A stretch of DNA of 64,000 nt from Flavobacteriales bacterium (GCA_020630395.1 JAHDBM010000004.1:20701-84700); one strand, 5' to 3'. Shown: positions 1 to 10,112, counted from the stretch's first letter. Program-made: numbers and translations. Notes: a model not told the origin generated them from the sequence alone.

Positions 1-636
1 AACAGTTTTAAAGTTCCGAAAGGATATTTTAAAGAACTGGAAGAAGTTGTTAATGTTAAGAATAACATACAGGGATTAGAGAATAATAAGGGACTTGGAG
101 TGCCAGAAGGTTATTTTGATAAATTGGTTATTAATGTTAAAAATAGAATAGCTGAAGAAGAAATAGGATTAGAAGAATTAGCATTAACGGATAGTTTTGT
201 AGTTCCAACCAGATATTTTGAAACATTAGAAGATAAAGTAAAAGCAAAAATTAACCTAAATGGGAAAGTAATACAATTATTTTCGTTTAAAAGCTTTGCT
301 TATGCAGCATCAATAGCTGCTCTTATTGCGGTTTCAATATTTGTTTTTGATGGTAATGAGATAAAACAAGATGAGCCATTAGTAGCCTCCAATATTAATT
401 TTTCTGAATTTGATATAAACTATTCATCTTATAAAGAGTTAAAGGCGAATGCCTTTTTTGAAGAAATAACAGAAAGTGATTTTCCTATGGATGGCATAGT
501 TTTTGGAGATATAAATATAGACAACACAGAGGTTCAAGAAGAGATTGTAGAGATAATAGAAGAAGAGGAGATTTTTTTAGATGCTACTGAATTTATTGAG
601 TTAGATAGTGATGAATTAGATCTGTTTGATTATTAA
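1..636 (+). CDS. Partial CDS (5' end outside window): membrane-anchored hypothetical protein, possible anti-sigma-like/regulatory protein with N-terminal VPxxYF repeats and acidic C-terminus
   Basis: Frame of the 100..636 ORF stays open to base 1 (NSFKVPKGYFKELEEVVNVKNNIQGLENNKGLGVPEGYFDKL...), so the GTG at 100 is probably not the start. One TM-like segment (FAYAASIAALIAVSIFVF). Confidence 0.6.
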   Translation, partial: NSFKVPKGYFKELEEVVNVKNNIQGLENNKGLGVPEGYFDKLVINVKNRIAEEEIGLEELALTDSFVVPTRYFETLEDKVKAKINLNGKVIQLFSFKSFAYAASIAALIAVSIFVFDGNEIKQDEPLVASNINFSEFDINYSSYKELKANAFFEEITESDFPMDGIVFGDINIDNTEVQEEIVEIIEEEEIFLDATEFIELDSDELDLFDY

Positions 637-730
637 AAAAAAGAAGAAAAGATACTACTTGTCAGTTCGAGTATTTTCAATGGTAGTTGAAACTGTATCG
701 AGAATTGAACTAGGGACTAAAAAAAACAAA

Positions 731-1213
731 ATGAAAACAATAGTACATACCATATTAATAGGAATAATGCTTTTTGGTTCAGGTGTAACTTTTTCACAAG
801 AGGAAGGAGATAAGCCATTAACTAAAAAAGAGAAAAGAGCTGCTATTAAAGTAGCCATTATCACAGAAAAATTAGATTTAACAGAAGCGGAATCTAAAGC
901 GTTTTGGCCAGTTTATGATGAATTTACAGAAGATAGAAAAGCACTTCGTAAAAACTTTAAAAAGACAAAAGACAAAAGTAAAAAAATGGAGGATCTTACT
1001 GACGAAGAAGTAGAGACTATCATAACAGAATCTTTTGATTATAAACAAAAAGAATTAGACTTAAAGAAGAAATATCATTTAAAGCTTAAAGAGATATTAC
1101 CAATAAAAAAAATAGCAAAGCTATATCATATAGAAAAAAGAATAAATCAAGAGGTTAGAGCACGATCTAGCGCAAATAGATCTAGACCTGGCCCACGAAA
1201 TAGAAGGCGGTAA
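731..1213 (+). CDS. Secreted hypothetical protein with Lys/Glu-rich helical region (Spy/CpxP-like sensor type)
   Basis: In-frame ATG at 731 gives a signal peptide (MKTIVHTILIGIMLFGSGVTFSQ). The first 35 aa of the 626..1213 ORF derive from an intergenic repeat. Confidence 0.6.
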   Translation: MKTIVHTILIGIMLFGSGVTFSQEEGDKPLTKKEKRAAIKVAIITEKLDLTEAESKAFWPVYDEFTEDRKALRKNFKKTKDKSKKMEDLTDEEVETIITESFDYKQKELDLKKKYHLKLKEILPIKKIAKLYHIEKRINQEVRARSSANRSRPGPRNRRR

Positions 1214-1239
1214 TTCCGCTTAGTTTTAGTTTAGTAATT

Positions 1240-1265
1240 CGCCCTTCTTAATAAGGGCGTTTTTA
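1240..1265 (+). terminator. Rho-independent-like terminator
   Basis: CGCCCTT cttaat AAGGGCG followed by TTTTT. Confidence 0.7.
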
Positions 1266-1370
1266 CTTTGTGATAAACAGATTTTGTGAAAAACTATAAC
1301 TGTCATCCTGAACTTGATTCTGGATCCAGTGTAAGCATTCGAAATCAAACATGGAATAACAAGTGTTTAA

Positions 1371-2387
1371 TTAAAAATTAATAAACCTCAATACGATTTC
1401 ATAACCAGCAAAATAGCTAGTTGCATTTCTAATATACGAGTGGTTTAGACCAAATGTAGCACCAATAGAATAGTGATCGTATTCAAAAAATACCGAAGGA
1501 ACAAAAGCATCTTTATAGCGGTAAAAACCACCAACCGACAAGTTCATGTCTTTTGAGAAACTTGTATGCTTAGATGTTTCTTTTAGCATTATTTTAACCA
1601 TCATACCAGCACTAATTTCTTGGTAAGGTCCTTGTCTTACGTACATAGCGGCTGGATTAATAGCAAAATTTGAGTTTTTTATTTTAAACACACCATTAAA
1701 ATGACCTAAATACTTTCTATATAATCGATTATTACCAATTGAAGAATATTGAAATTTAGGTTCTAATAAATGATGTACAGCAAAACCAATTTCAATTTCA
1801 GTTCGTTTAGAACTTTCTAGTCCCATATTATGAATGTCCTTTGAGTCGAACTGATAAGCAAACCCTGCATTAAAATCAGCAAAACCAAAAGGAGAAAAAT
1901 CAAAGTTTTCTCCAGAAGTAGAACCTTCATTGTAAGCTCCATTTTGATACTGTGAATCCCATTCCATTCCAGATGTGTTGATACTTTGTTGAGAATATCC
2001 ACCTTGAATGGCTAATGATATTCTACTTTTTTTACCAGTTGGTACTATTGCAGATACCGAACCCATTGCTTGAGTATTTCCCATTTTTAACGTTCCAGCT
2101 ACATCTCTTACAGCATACACACCAATTCCAAGATTAGATTTTTTAACCTTCCCAAACACAGCATCAGCTGCTACAAAATATGTTTTAAAAGGGCTTTTTG
2201 CAATCGACCATTGATCTCTATAAGATAACACAGCTCTTTGGTTTCCATAAATTAACCCTGATTTTGCAGGATTGGTAACAATGCTCGTGTTAAATACATG
2301 AGATAAATGTATATCCTGACTGTACATCTTTGTATTTAAACAAACGAATAATACAAAACTAACTACTATATATATCGTCCTTTTCAT
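1371..2387 (-). CDS. PorP/SprF family type IX secretion membrane protein
   Basis: Signal peptide, HVFNTSIVTNPAKSG ... LSYRDQWSIAKSPFKTYFVAADAVF pattern, C-terminal beta-barrel. Adjacent to a type-B CTD protein. Confidence 0.85.
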   Translation of the reverse strand: MKRTIYIVVSFVLFVCLNTKMYSQDIHLSHVFNTSIVTNPAKSGLIYGNQRAVLSYRDQWSIAKSPFKTYFVAADAVFGKVKKSNLGIGVYAVRDVAGTLKMGNTQAMGSVSAIVPTGKKSRISLAIQGGYSQQSINTSGMEWDSQYQNGAYNEGSTSGENFDFSPFGFADFNAGFAYQFDSKDIHNMGLESSKRTEIEIGFAVHHLLEPKFQYSSIGNNRLYRKYLGHFNGVFKIKNSNFAINPAAMYVRQGPYQEISAGMMVKIMLKETSKHTSFSKDMNLSVGGFYRYKDAFVPSVFFEYDHYSIGATFGLNHSYIRNATSYFAGYEIVLRFINF

Positions 2388-5300
2388 TATCTAATTAAGG
2401 TTATATTCCCCTTCTTTTTAAATACTCTATTTCTATGGTCTAAGCCTTCAATAATATATGCATAAGCACCTTTATTACAATCTTTACCTCTAAATGTACC
2501 ATCCCAACCTTCGGTATAGTTGTCAGTTTCAAATACTTTTTCTCCCCATCTATTAAAAATGGTCATGCGGTAATTAGTAAATACTGAACCTCTAATTCTA
2601 AAGATGTCATTCCAGTTATCTCCATTTGGAGAGAAAATAGTAGGAACAAATATCTCAGCTTCTTCTTGTACATTAATGGTTATACTAACCGTAGAGTCGC
2701 ATCCACCTAAACTAACTTTAACTTGATACGTAATAGTGGTTAACGGAGTAGCGGTTGGATTAGGACAATTAGTACAGGATAATCCAACTCCAGGTGTCCA
2801 GCTATAGTCGTAACTGCCAGAAACAAATAAGGGAACTTGGTCACCTATGGTAATTGAGGTGTCATTAGAGTGAATAAAAGTTGGCATAGGAGCTACAAAT
2901 AACTCGGTTTCTAATATAGAATCACAACCAGCACTATTAGTAAGTGTATCGAAATAATTGCCAGCTGTAGATTGATGAGAACCTCCTATGAATATGATCT
3001 CTCCTTGGCAAATAGTATCAAAAACTTTATGCTGAGAACTGTTGTTTACAAATAATTTAGTAGTCACAATACTATCGCAACCGTTAACACTTAATAAAGA
3101 ATCTACATATGTACCCGCAGTTTTTCTCCATTGTCCTTGAAGAAAAACAGAGTCGTTATTGCATATGTTTAATGTTAAGTTCTCTGTAAAAGGTTGATAT
3201 TCTGTCACATTAATTTGTATGATACTATCACAACCAGCAGCACTAATAAGGGTATCGTTATAGGTGCCACTTGAGGCTATATATCTTCCATTTATAAGAA
3301 CACTATCACCTTCACAAAAACCAGTGTCTATATTACTAAATACAGGTGAAATGACATGTAAATTAGTAGTAATAATACTATCACATCCGGTAAGGTTAGG
3401 TAGAGTGTCTGTATATACGCCAGATGAATTTACCATAGCGCCACCGGGTAATGTATAGGTTTGACTAGCACATATTGTATCAAAAACAGTAATGTTGCTA
3501 GTATCATTAACATGTAACTGTATAACCATTATGCTATCACATCCTGTTCCAATTCTTGGTAAAGTATCATTGTATGTGCCAGCTGTATTAGCAGTATTGT
3601 TTCCACTAGGAAAAACATACGTTTCGTTTTCGCAAATGGTATCATAAATAACCACATGTATCGTGTCATTTACATGCAAATAAATAGTAACAATACTATC
3701 ACATCCGGTAGTCAATTTTTGTAGTGTATCAATATACGTTCCAGCAGTATTGGTGTAGTTTCCGTTTGGTAATAATAAACTATCATTTTCACAAATAGAA
3801 TCATAAATTACTGTTTGTGAAGTGTCATTAACCGTTAGATTGAATATGATAATACTGTCACATCCAGTATTAAGTTTAGATAATGTATCTCTGTATATGC
3901 CAGCTGTGTTTACGAATGATCCGTTAGATAGTCGAACACTATCATTAGGACAAATAGTATCGTATAAATTAGTATGTGAAGTATCGTTTACTAATAAAAT
4001 GGTAGTGATGATACTATCACAGCCAGTATTTATTCTACTTAATGTATCGGTATATGTTCCAGAAGAATTGGTATAAGTACCATTTGGAAGCTGTATACTA
4101 TCGTTTCTACATATTGTGTCGTATACTGTATCAATAGATATCGGAAGAATAAATAAGTTAATATAAGTAATACTATCACAACCGTTTACTGAGGATGAGG
4201 TATCGTTATATATACCATTTGCCTGTGGTAAAGTATCTCCTTTAGATGTTATGTAATATTCATTTTCACAAATTGTATCAAAATGTGTGTTGTGAATAGT
4301 ATCGTTAACAAAAAGATGTAAGAAAATAATACTGTCACAACCGGTTATTGTTGATAATGTATCATGATATGTACCAGTAAGATTAGTATAATCACCATTA
4401 GATAATTGAATACTATCGTTTTCACATATAGTATCGTGAAGATGTGTATGAATGGTATCTAAAATGTGTAAATGAGTTGTAATTATACTATCACAGCCAG
4501 TACTTATTCTTAATAGTGTATCGATATATGTACCATTTGTATTTATATAATTTCCTGAAGGAAGTTGTATACTATCATTTTCACAAATAGTATCATAAAT
4601 CGTAATATGTATGGTGTCGTTAACCTGTAATATGGTAGTAATGATACTATCACACCCGTTTAATTTTGTTAATGTATCGTTATATATCCCTTGTGTATTA
4701 ACATAATTACCAGATATGAGTTGAATACTATCGTTTTCACAGATTGTATCATAAATGGTATCTTGTGATACAGGAAGTACAAATAAGTCTATTTGTATAA
4801 CACTATCACAACCATTTACGTTATTTACGGTATCATAGTAAGAATTGGTTACACTTGGAAGTGTATCTCCTAGTGAAGTGACATATATTTCGTTTTCACA
4901 AATTGTATCAAATAATAGGGTGTCATTAGAGCGATAAACTGTAACAGATGAATAACTCGTATCAAAGCAAGTTGGAGTATTTGAATTACTTATTTCAAGG
5001 CTTATTTGAAATGTTCCAGCTGTAACGTAAGTATGTGTTGGGTTTTGTAAGCTTGTAGTATTACCATCACCAAAATCCCAATTCCAGTTAGATACTGTAT
5101 TAGTAGGATGTGGACTTAAATCGGTAAAGTAAGAAGAATCAGTAAATATTACAGTAAGAGAATCACATCCAATTTGATTATCAAGTTTAAAAAACGAAAC
5201 AGGCTGTTGTACAAGAATAGAATCCATTATTGATTGTGAACAACCGTTAATGTCCATTATAGTAAGCGTTACATAAAATAAACCGGGTGTATTATATACA

Positions 5301-6973
5301 TGAAATGGATGTTGCATACTAGATGCCCCACCATCACCAAAATCCCAATTCCAACTTAAAATAGTTCCGTTAGCTATTGAACTATCAGCAAAGAAAATGG
5401 TGTCATTTTCACATACGATAGAGTCGTTTTTATCGATTCTAGCAATAGATCCATTAACAGTAATAACATCACTTTCACTTTTTGAACAACCAGCTGCATC
5501 AGTTATAGTCAAAATAACGGTATAGCTTCCCGGTTGAGCATATATATTTGATGGATTTTGAAGGGTTGATGTATTTCCATCCCCAAAATCCCAACTCCAA
5601 TTGGTAATGGTTGTGTCTGCGCTAGAAGCATCTGTAAAATTAACAGTAAGAGGAAAACAACCTGAAGTTGTTGAAGCTGAAAAATCAGCTATGGAATTTA
5701 CAACAAGAAGAGAATCTGTTTTAGTTCTAGTACATCCATCAATGTCAGTTACAGTTAATGAAACCGTAAATTTACCATTGCTTGAATATGCATGGGAAGG
5801 ATTTTGTAAAGGAGATGTATTTCCATCTCCAAAGTCCCAAGCCCAAGATGTAATAGGAGCAGTAAAAATAGTACTGTCAGAAAAGTTAATAGTTTGGTTT
5901 AAACAAGCTAAAGAATCATCAAAACCAAAATTAACATCAGGACCAATTACTTGTATATAATTAGTTTCAGTTTTACTAACCGTACAACCATTACTATCAG
6001 TTGCAAAAAGAGTAACATCATACAATCCTGGATTTTGATAAGTATGTATTGGATTTTGTTGATTTGAAGTGTTTCCATCACCAAAATTCCAATTCCATCC
6101 AACTATTGGAGTAGTTCCAGATGAAAGATCAGTAAAATTAACAGCTAAAGGGCCACAACCAAATACAGGAGAGGCAGTAAAATCAGCATTAGGAATAGAT
6201 ATTTTTACTGTATCATAAGCAGTATCTAAACATCCAGTTATGGTATCAGCTATTGCAAGTCTAACTACATAAGTTCCAGTTGAGGTATAGTTATGTACTG
6301 GGTTTTGTAAAGTTGATGTATTTCCATCACCAAAATCCCATGACCAAGTATCAGGCAGTGTAGATTGATCGGTAAAAAAAACAGTGTGAGGTACTGAGCA
6401 TCCATTTTTTGGGGTTGCACTAAAGTTAGCTGCAACAGTACTAAATGTTCCTGTAACTCTATATTCTAAATAAATTCCCCATGCTACTTGACCACCAGAA
6501 CATGTTGTTCCATTTACAAATCGTGTTCTATTTGCAAGAGCTGTCCAAGAGCTTTGATTTTGATTAATATCTAAGTTAGTGAAAGGTATTACCTCATTTC
6601 CAGTTTGGGCTTCGCCTCCAGGGGCATCTAATTCTTCTGCGCTCCATGTGAATAGATAATTAGAAGGCAATTCATAGCAATAGGCTTGAGAAAAGAACGT
6701 TTGGTTTATAATTCTTGTTCCAGGACAGTTCGTTTCGGTTAAACTGTAAGTTCCACTTTGTGTAATACTATTGGTTACATCTTCTATACTAAAATCCCAA
6801 TGAGGATCACTGTCTCCAGAGTTTAAACCAGGTAAAATCCCAGCATCCATATCTCCAATAAAACTATTTACCCTTAAAATTCTAAACTCTAATGTCTTTT
6901 GACTAAAAGAAACATTTATTCCTTTGATTAAGAAGAGGAAGGTACAAAGTATAAATAATCGCGTTATTTGCAC
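2387..6973 (-). CDS. Large PKD-domain adhesin-like protein with gliding motility-associated C-terminal (T9SS type B) sorting domain
   Basis: 1528 aa; six WxWDFGDGNTSxxQNPxHxY PKD cores, 13 DTICEND...GCDSI repeats, C-terminus IFVPTIFSPNGDNWNDIFRI...YRMTIFNRWGEKVFET. Confidence 0.9.
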   Translation of the reverse strand: MQITRLFILCTFLFLIKGINVSFSQKTLEFRILRVNSFIGDMDAGILPGLNSGDSDPHWDFSIEDVTNSITQSGTYSLTETNCPGTRIINQTFFSQAYCYELPSNYLFTWSAEELDAPGGEAQTGNEVIPFTNLDINQNQSSWTALANRTRFVNGTTCSGGQVAWGIYLEYRVTGTFSTVAANFSATPKNGCSVPHTVFFTDQSTLPDTWSWDFGDGNTSTLQNPVHNYTSTGTYVVRLAIADTITGCLDTAYDTVKISIPNADFTASPVFGCGPLAVNFTDLSSGTTPIVGWNWNFGDGNTSNQQNPIHTYQNPGLYDVTLFATDSNGCTVSKTETNYIQVIGPDVNFGFDDSLACLNQTINFSDSTIFTAPITSWAWDFGDGNTSPLQNPSHAYSSNGKFTVSLTVTDIDGCTRTKTDSLLVVNSIADFSASTTSGCFPLTVNFTDASSADTTITNWSWDFGDGNTSTLQNPSNIYAQPGSYTVILTITDAAGCSKSESDVITVNGSIARIDKNDSIVCENDTIFFADSSIANGTILSWNWDFGDGGASSMQHPFHVYNTPGLFYVTLTIMDINGCSQSIMDSILVQQPVSFFKLDNQIGCDSLTVIFTDSSYFTDLSPHPTNTVSNWNWDFGDGNTTSLQNPTHTYVTAGTFQISLEISNSNTPTCFDTSYSSVTVYRSNDTLLFDTICENEIYVTSLGDTLPSVTNSYYDTVNNVNGCDSVIQIDLFVLPVSQDTIYDTICENDSIQLISGNYVNTQGIYNDTLTKLNGCDSIITTILQVNDTIHITIYDTICENDSIQLPSGNYINTNGTYIDTLLRISTGCDSIITTHLHILDTIHTHLHDTICENDSIQLSNGDYTNLTGTYHDTLSTITGCDSIIFLHLFVNDTIHNTHFDTICENEYYITSKGDTLPQANGIYNDTSSSVNGCDSITYINLFILPISIDTVYDTICRNDSIQLPNGTYTNSSGTYTDTLSRINTGCDSIITTILLVNDTSHTNLYDTICPNDSVRLSNGSFVNTAGIYRDTLSKLNTGCDSIIIFNLTVNDTSQTVIYDSICENDSLLLPNGNYTNTAGTYIDTLQKLTTGCDSIVTIYLHVNDTIHVVIYDTICENETYVFPSGNNTANTAGTYNDTLPRIGTGCDSIMVIQLHVNDTSNITVFDTICASQTYTLPGGAMVNSSGVYTDTLPNLTGCDSIITTNLHVISPVFSNIDTGFCEGDSVLINGRYIASSGTYNDTLISAAGCDSIIQINVTEYQPFTENLTLNICNNDSVFLQGQWRKTAGTYVDSLLSVNGCDSIVTTKLFVNNSSQHKVFDTICQGEIIFIGGSHQSTAGNYFDTLTNSAGCDSILETELFVAPMPTFIHSNDTSITIGDQVPLFVSGSYDYSWTPGVGLSCTNCPNPTATPLTTITYQVKVSLGGCDSTVSITINVQEEAEIFVPTIFSPNGDNWNDIFRIRGSVFTNYRMTIFNRWGEKVFETDNYTEGWDGTFRGKDCNKGAYAYIIEGLDHRNRVFKKKGNITLIR
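2890..4930 (-). repeat. About 13 tandem ~52-aa (~156-bp) repeats (xYDTICENDSIQLPSGxYxNTxGTYxDTLxxxTGCDSIITxxLxVNDT)
   Basis: Read directly from the protein translation; approximate boundaries. Confidence 0.85.
4930..6430 (-). repeat. Six PKD-domain repeats
   Basis: Six WDFGDG(N/G)(T/A)S-type cores in the translation; approximate boundaries. Confidence 0.85.
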
Positions 6974-7054
6974 AAAAGATTAATTTTTTAACAAAAGTAA
7001 ACTAAAAACCCTTTGTCTCGGAGACTGAAACAGTATAATAACATAATCTTAACG

Positions 7055-8215
7055 TTAAATAACCCTCACTTTTTTTGCAAGATTTTTAGCTCTATGCGTA
7101 ACATGTTGAATGTCTTGGTTTAGTTTATCATTAGTTAATACTACTCCCATTCTTCTATAGGGTCTAGTATCTGGTTTACCAAATAAACGAATATCTGTTT
7201 TGGGTTCAACTAATACATCTTCAATTCCTAAATAAGTGTAAGAATCAGCATGTTCATTTGCTAAAATAACTGAGCTCGCCCCTATTTGTATTTGATCAAT
7301 TGATGGGATAGCTAATCCTAATACTGCTCTTGCATGTAATTCAAATTGATTTAGATTTTGAGTATTAGCTAAAGTAACCATTCCGGTATCGTGCGGTCTT
7401 GGTGACAGTTCAGAGAAATACACTTCGTTTTCAGTTAAGAAAAATTCTACCCCCCATATTCCTGCACCACCTAACGCTTCGGTAACTTTTTTAGCCATAT
7501 CTTGTGCAGTTTTCAAAAGAGTATCCTTAACTGGTGCTGGTTGCCAGCTTTGTTGGTAGTCGCCTCTCTCTTGAACGTGACCTATGGGAGCACAAAATAA
7601 TGTTTCTCCGTTTTGTTGTGTAACTGTTAATAATGTAATTTCTTCTTCAAAAGGAACAAATTCTTCTACAATTACTTCAATAATATCTCCTCTTGATCCT
7701 GCAACTGCATAATCCCAAGAAGTTATAATGTTATCATTAGTTTTAATTACAGATTGCCCTTTACCAGATGAGGACATTAAAGGTTTTACCACACAAGGCA
7801 ACCCGATTTTATCTACAGCTTCTTTTAATTCTTTTTCATTAGTAGCATAAGCATATTTAGCCGTTTTAATACCTAAATCTTGGGCAGCTAAATCACGAAT
7901 GGCTCTCCTATTCATGGTGTAGTTAGTTGCTTTTGCACTTGGCACAACCTGTATACCTTCTTTTTCGAATTGATATAGTTTTTCGGTACGAATTGCTTCT
8001 ATTTCTGGCACAATAATATCAGGATTGTATTTAGATACTACCGTTTGTAGTTCATCTGCATCTAGCATGTCAATTACTTCACGCGCATCTGCAACTTGCA
8101 TGGCTGGAGCTCCTTTATAGCTATCTACAGCAATAACATACTGCCCTAATCTTTGACAAGAAATAACAAATTCTTTACCTAACTCACCTGATCCTAATAA
8201 CAATATCTTTTTCAT
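7055..8215 (-). CDS. purT: Formate-dependent phosphoribosylglycinamide formyltransferase (PurT)
   Basis: ATP-grasp protein: [63 protein letters not shown]. Confidence 0.93.
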   Translation of the reverse strand: MKKILLLGSGELGKEFVISCQRLGQYVIAVDSYKGAPAMQVADAREVIDMLDADELQTVVSKYNPDIIVPEIEAIRTEKLYQFEKEGIQVVPSAKATNYTMNRRAIRDLAAQDLGIKTAKYAYATNEKELKEAVDKIGLPCVVKPLMSSSGKGQSVIKTNDNIITSWDYAVAGSRGDIIEVIVEEFVPFEEEITLLTVTQQNGETLFCAPIGHVQERGDYQQSWQPAPVKDTLLKTAQDMAKKVTEALGGAGIWGVEFFLTENEVYFSELSPRPHDTGMVTLANTQNLNQFELHARAVLGLAIPSIDQIQIGASSVILANEHADSYTYLGIEDVLVEPKTDIRLFGKPDTRPYRRMGVVLTNDKLNQDIQHVTHRAKNLAKKVRVI

Positions 8216-8238
8216 GATGCAAAGATAGCAAGGTTAGT
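8163..8238 (-). repeat. Direct repeat copy 1 (functional purT 5' end and promoter-proximal sequence)
   Basis: 76 bp, 73 identical to 10113..10188 by manual alignment. Confidence 0.92.
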
Positions 8239-8367
8239 CATTAATAAATAAGATTTTAAGATAATATGTTTAGTATATATTATTGATTACCCAATTTATT
8301 TCCATTATATACTACGCTAAAGGACTAAACACTTCTTTTTACATATTGAGTTTAAAATTTACTCAAT

Positions 8368-9225
8368 TTAAATATTTTCGAATTTAATTTTTGCTATTAA
8401 ATCTTTGAAATATTTAGCACTCCAAATATTTAAAACCTCATCATTTTTGATAAACCTAACCACATCATCTTTTACATTGCTAAAAGAGACTGAGTTGATT
8501 TTCATATCTAGTAGTTCGATAATCTGTTCATTAGAAATATTATCCTCTTGCCAATCGTTTGTTTCTTTTGCTCTAGTTAAAAAATGATTTACATCTAAAG
8601 GAATTCCTTTTTTTATGTACCATTCTAAGTCATACCAATCTCTTCCTTTTACTCTGTTTTTCCACTTTCTAAATAATAGGGCATGTAATTTTCCTGAAAA
8701 CAAGCTTGGTTTGGCAAAACATTTCACATAAAAGGAAAATGGGCGTAGTAATAATTTCTCTTCTGTTTTAAAGTTAAGAGGTGGTTGTCGATCAACTTCA
8801 ATTTTTATTTTTAAAGTCTTGTTAGATCTTACACCAGCTTCTTTAATTATATCCTCAAGTACTATTTCTTTCCATATTGTTTCTGCTTTTAAAAAAGCAG
8901 AGTCGATTACTGTTTGTTTTGTTTTTTTCTTTTCCTTAATACTAACAGTTAAGCCCAGTGCACTAAACTCATCTAAAATAGGGTTGAAATAAGGCTCTAT
9001 TGAAAAATTAGTATTGGGTTCAAGTAAAGAAAAGTCTAAATCTTCAGAATATCTATCTAGTCCATAAAAAATACGAAGAGCTGTACCACCATAAAAAGCT
9101 GCTTTTTCAAAAAAATCAGTTCTTGACAAGCCTGCTAACGTGATTTCCTGCATTATTTCACGTAAGGCAGCTAATATTTCTTCCTCATTTTGAGGGTTAT
9201 ATTCGGCTATCCATTCTTTTATCAT
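8368..9225 (-). CDS. AbiEii/AbiGii-family nucleotidyltransferase toxin
   Basis: FYGGTALRIFYGLDRYSEDLDFSL motif; 4-bp ATGA overlap with upstream AbiEi-like ORF. Confidence 0.9.
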   Translation of the reverse strand: MIKEWIAEYNPQNEEEILAALREIMQEITLAGLSRTDFFEKAAFYGGTALRIFYGLDRYSEDLDFSLLEPNTNFSIEPYFNPILDEFSALGLTVSIKEKKKTKQTVIDSAFLKAETIWKEIVLEDIIKEAGVRSNKTLKIKIEVDRQPPLNFKTEEKLLLRPFSFYVKCFAKPSLFSGKLHALLFRKWKNRVKGRDWYDLEWYIKKGIPLDVNHFLTRAKETNDWQEDNISNEQIIELLDMKINSVSFSNVKDDVVRFIKNDEVLNIWSAKYFKDLIAKIKFENI

Positions 9226-9860
9226 AATGATGTGATTGTTTTAATAAGCATTTCTAAACTCCTTTTTTTAGGAGCATTTTTAATCCATAACTTCATTAAC
9301 TCTATATTTAATGTGCTTAATGCTTCACTATCAATGCGTAGATCATCCATTAGAAAAGTTTTAGTTTGTTTGATGCTTCTAAGGTTAATTTTGGCTGTTA
9401 GTATAATTTTGTCACATAAGGCCTTTTCGGGAGAAGCAATTAGTATAGTTTGTTTAGGGGTGCTTTTTATTATTTTTATACCATACGAATAATAAGGCGT
9501 TTTTAATTGTTGGTAACTGAATCGTCCAACTTTATTTTTATATTTTTTTGATGTTTTTATTGTAACCGAACTTATTTCGTATGTTCTCTCTGGTATCATG
9601 TTCCAATAGGACAATGCTGACTCTAATGAAACATAACTAGGGCCTCTTAGGTGATTCGCTATCAAAAATGGTTCTGGAGAAGGTAAATCCATTTTAGATC
9701 CAGTTATATATAACCCTCGCCTAACAGAAATTAGTTTTTCATTTTTAATTAGCTCACTAATTTTGTCGTTTGGACTTTTATATTCACTTAGTATCTCTAG
9801 CATTAAATGTCTAGATATAGGAATTTCAGCATATTTTTTTAATATAGACCTCAAGCTCAT
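9222..9860 (-). CDS. AbiEi-family antitoxin / wHTH transcriptional regulator
   Basis: LISVRRGLYITGSK, GPSYVSLESALSYWNMIPE, ASPEKALCDKI patterns typical of AbiEi; operon with AbiEii. Confidence 0.88.
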   Translation of the reverse strand: MSLRSILKKYAEIPISRHLMLEILSEYKSPNDKISELIKNEKLISVRRGLYITGSKMDLPSPEPFLIANHLRGPSYVSLESALSYWNMIPERTYEISSVTIKTSKKYKNKVGRFSYQQLKTPYYSYGIKIIKSTPKQTILIASPEKALCDKIILTAKINLRSIKQTKTFLMDDLRIDSEALSTLNIELMKLWIKNAPKKRSLEMLIKTITSL

Positions 9861-9883
9861 ATTGTAACTTATAAGTTGTTTAG

Positions 9884-9966
9884 TCGGTTATTTTCCGATT
9901 ATCAAGCTTAAATATAACAAGTAAATGTTAAAAAAGGATGTGTTAATCGGATATAATTCGATTAAG
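9884..9966. promoter_or_regulatory. Candidate AbiE operator region: inverted TCCGATTA (9894-9901) / TAATCGGA (9944-9951), the second nested in TTAATCGgatataattCGATTAA (9943-9965)
   Basis: Inverted repeats directly upstream of abiEi start. Confidence 0.45.
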
Positions 9967-10112
9967 TAATTGTATTATGATATTTTAAGTTAGAGCTAAT
10001 GTTCTTTTAGTCTATTTTATTTCTGATTTAATGGTTTATTATCAAGAGATATTTATGATGAAGTATGTATACAAAATTAGGAATTATGTTTAGGTGTTTT
10101 TTTATCATTTAG

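Noticed and set aside
626-730. N-terminal extension MIIKKKKKRYYLSVRVFSMVVETVSRIELGTKKNK of the 626..1213 ORF
   Set aside because: It lies in an intergenic palindromic repeat; an in-frame ATG at 731 gives a normal signal peptide.
5601-5960. 119-aa plus-strand ORF antisense to the PKD adhesin (also 3264..3458 and 3822..4076)
   Set aside because: Shadow ORFs generated by repetitive coding on the opposite strand.
8340-8368. TTGAGT...ACTCAA hairpin after abiEii
   Set aside because: Short AT-rich stem without a good T-tract; too weak to call as a terminator.
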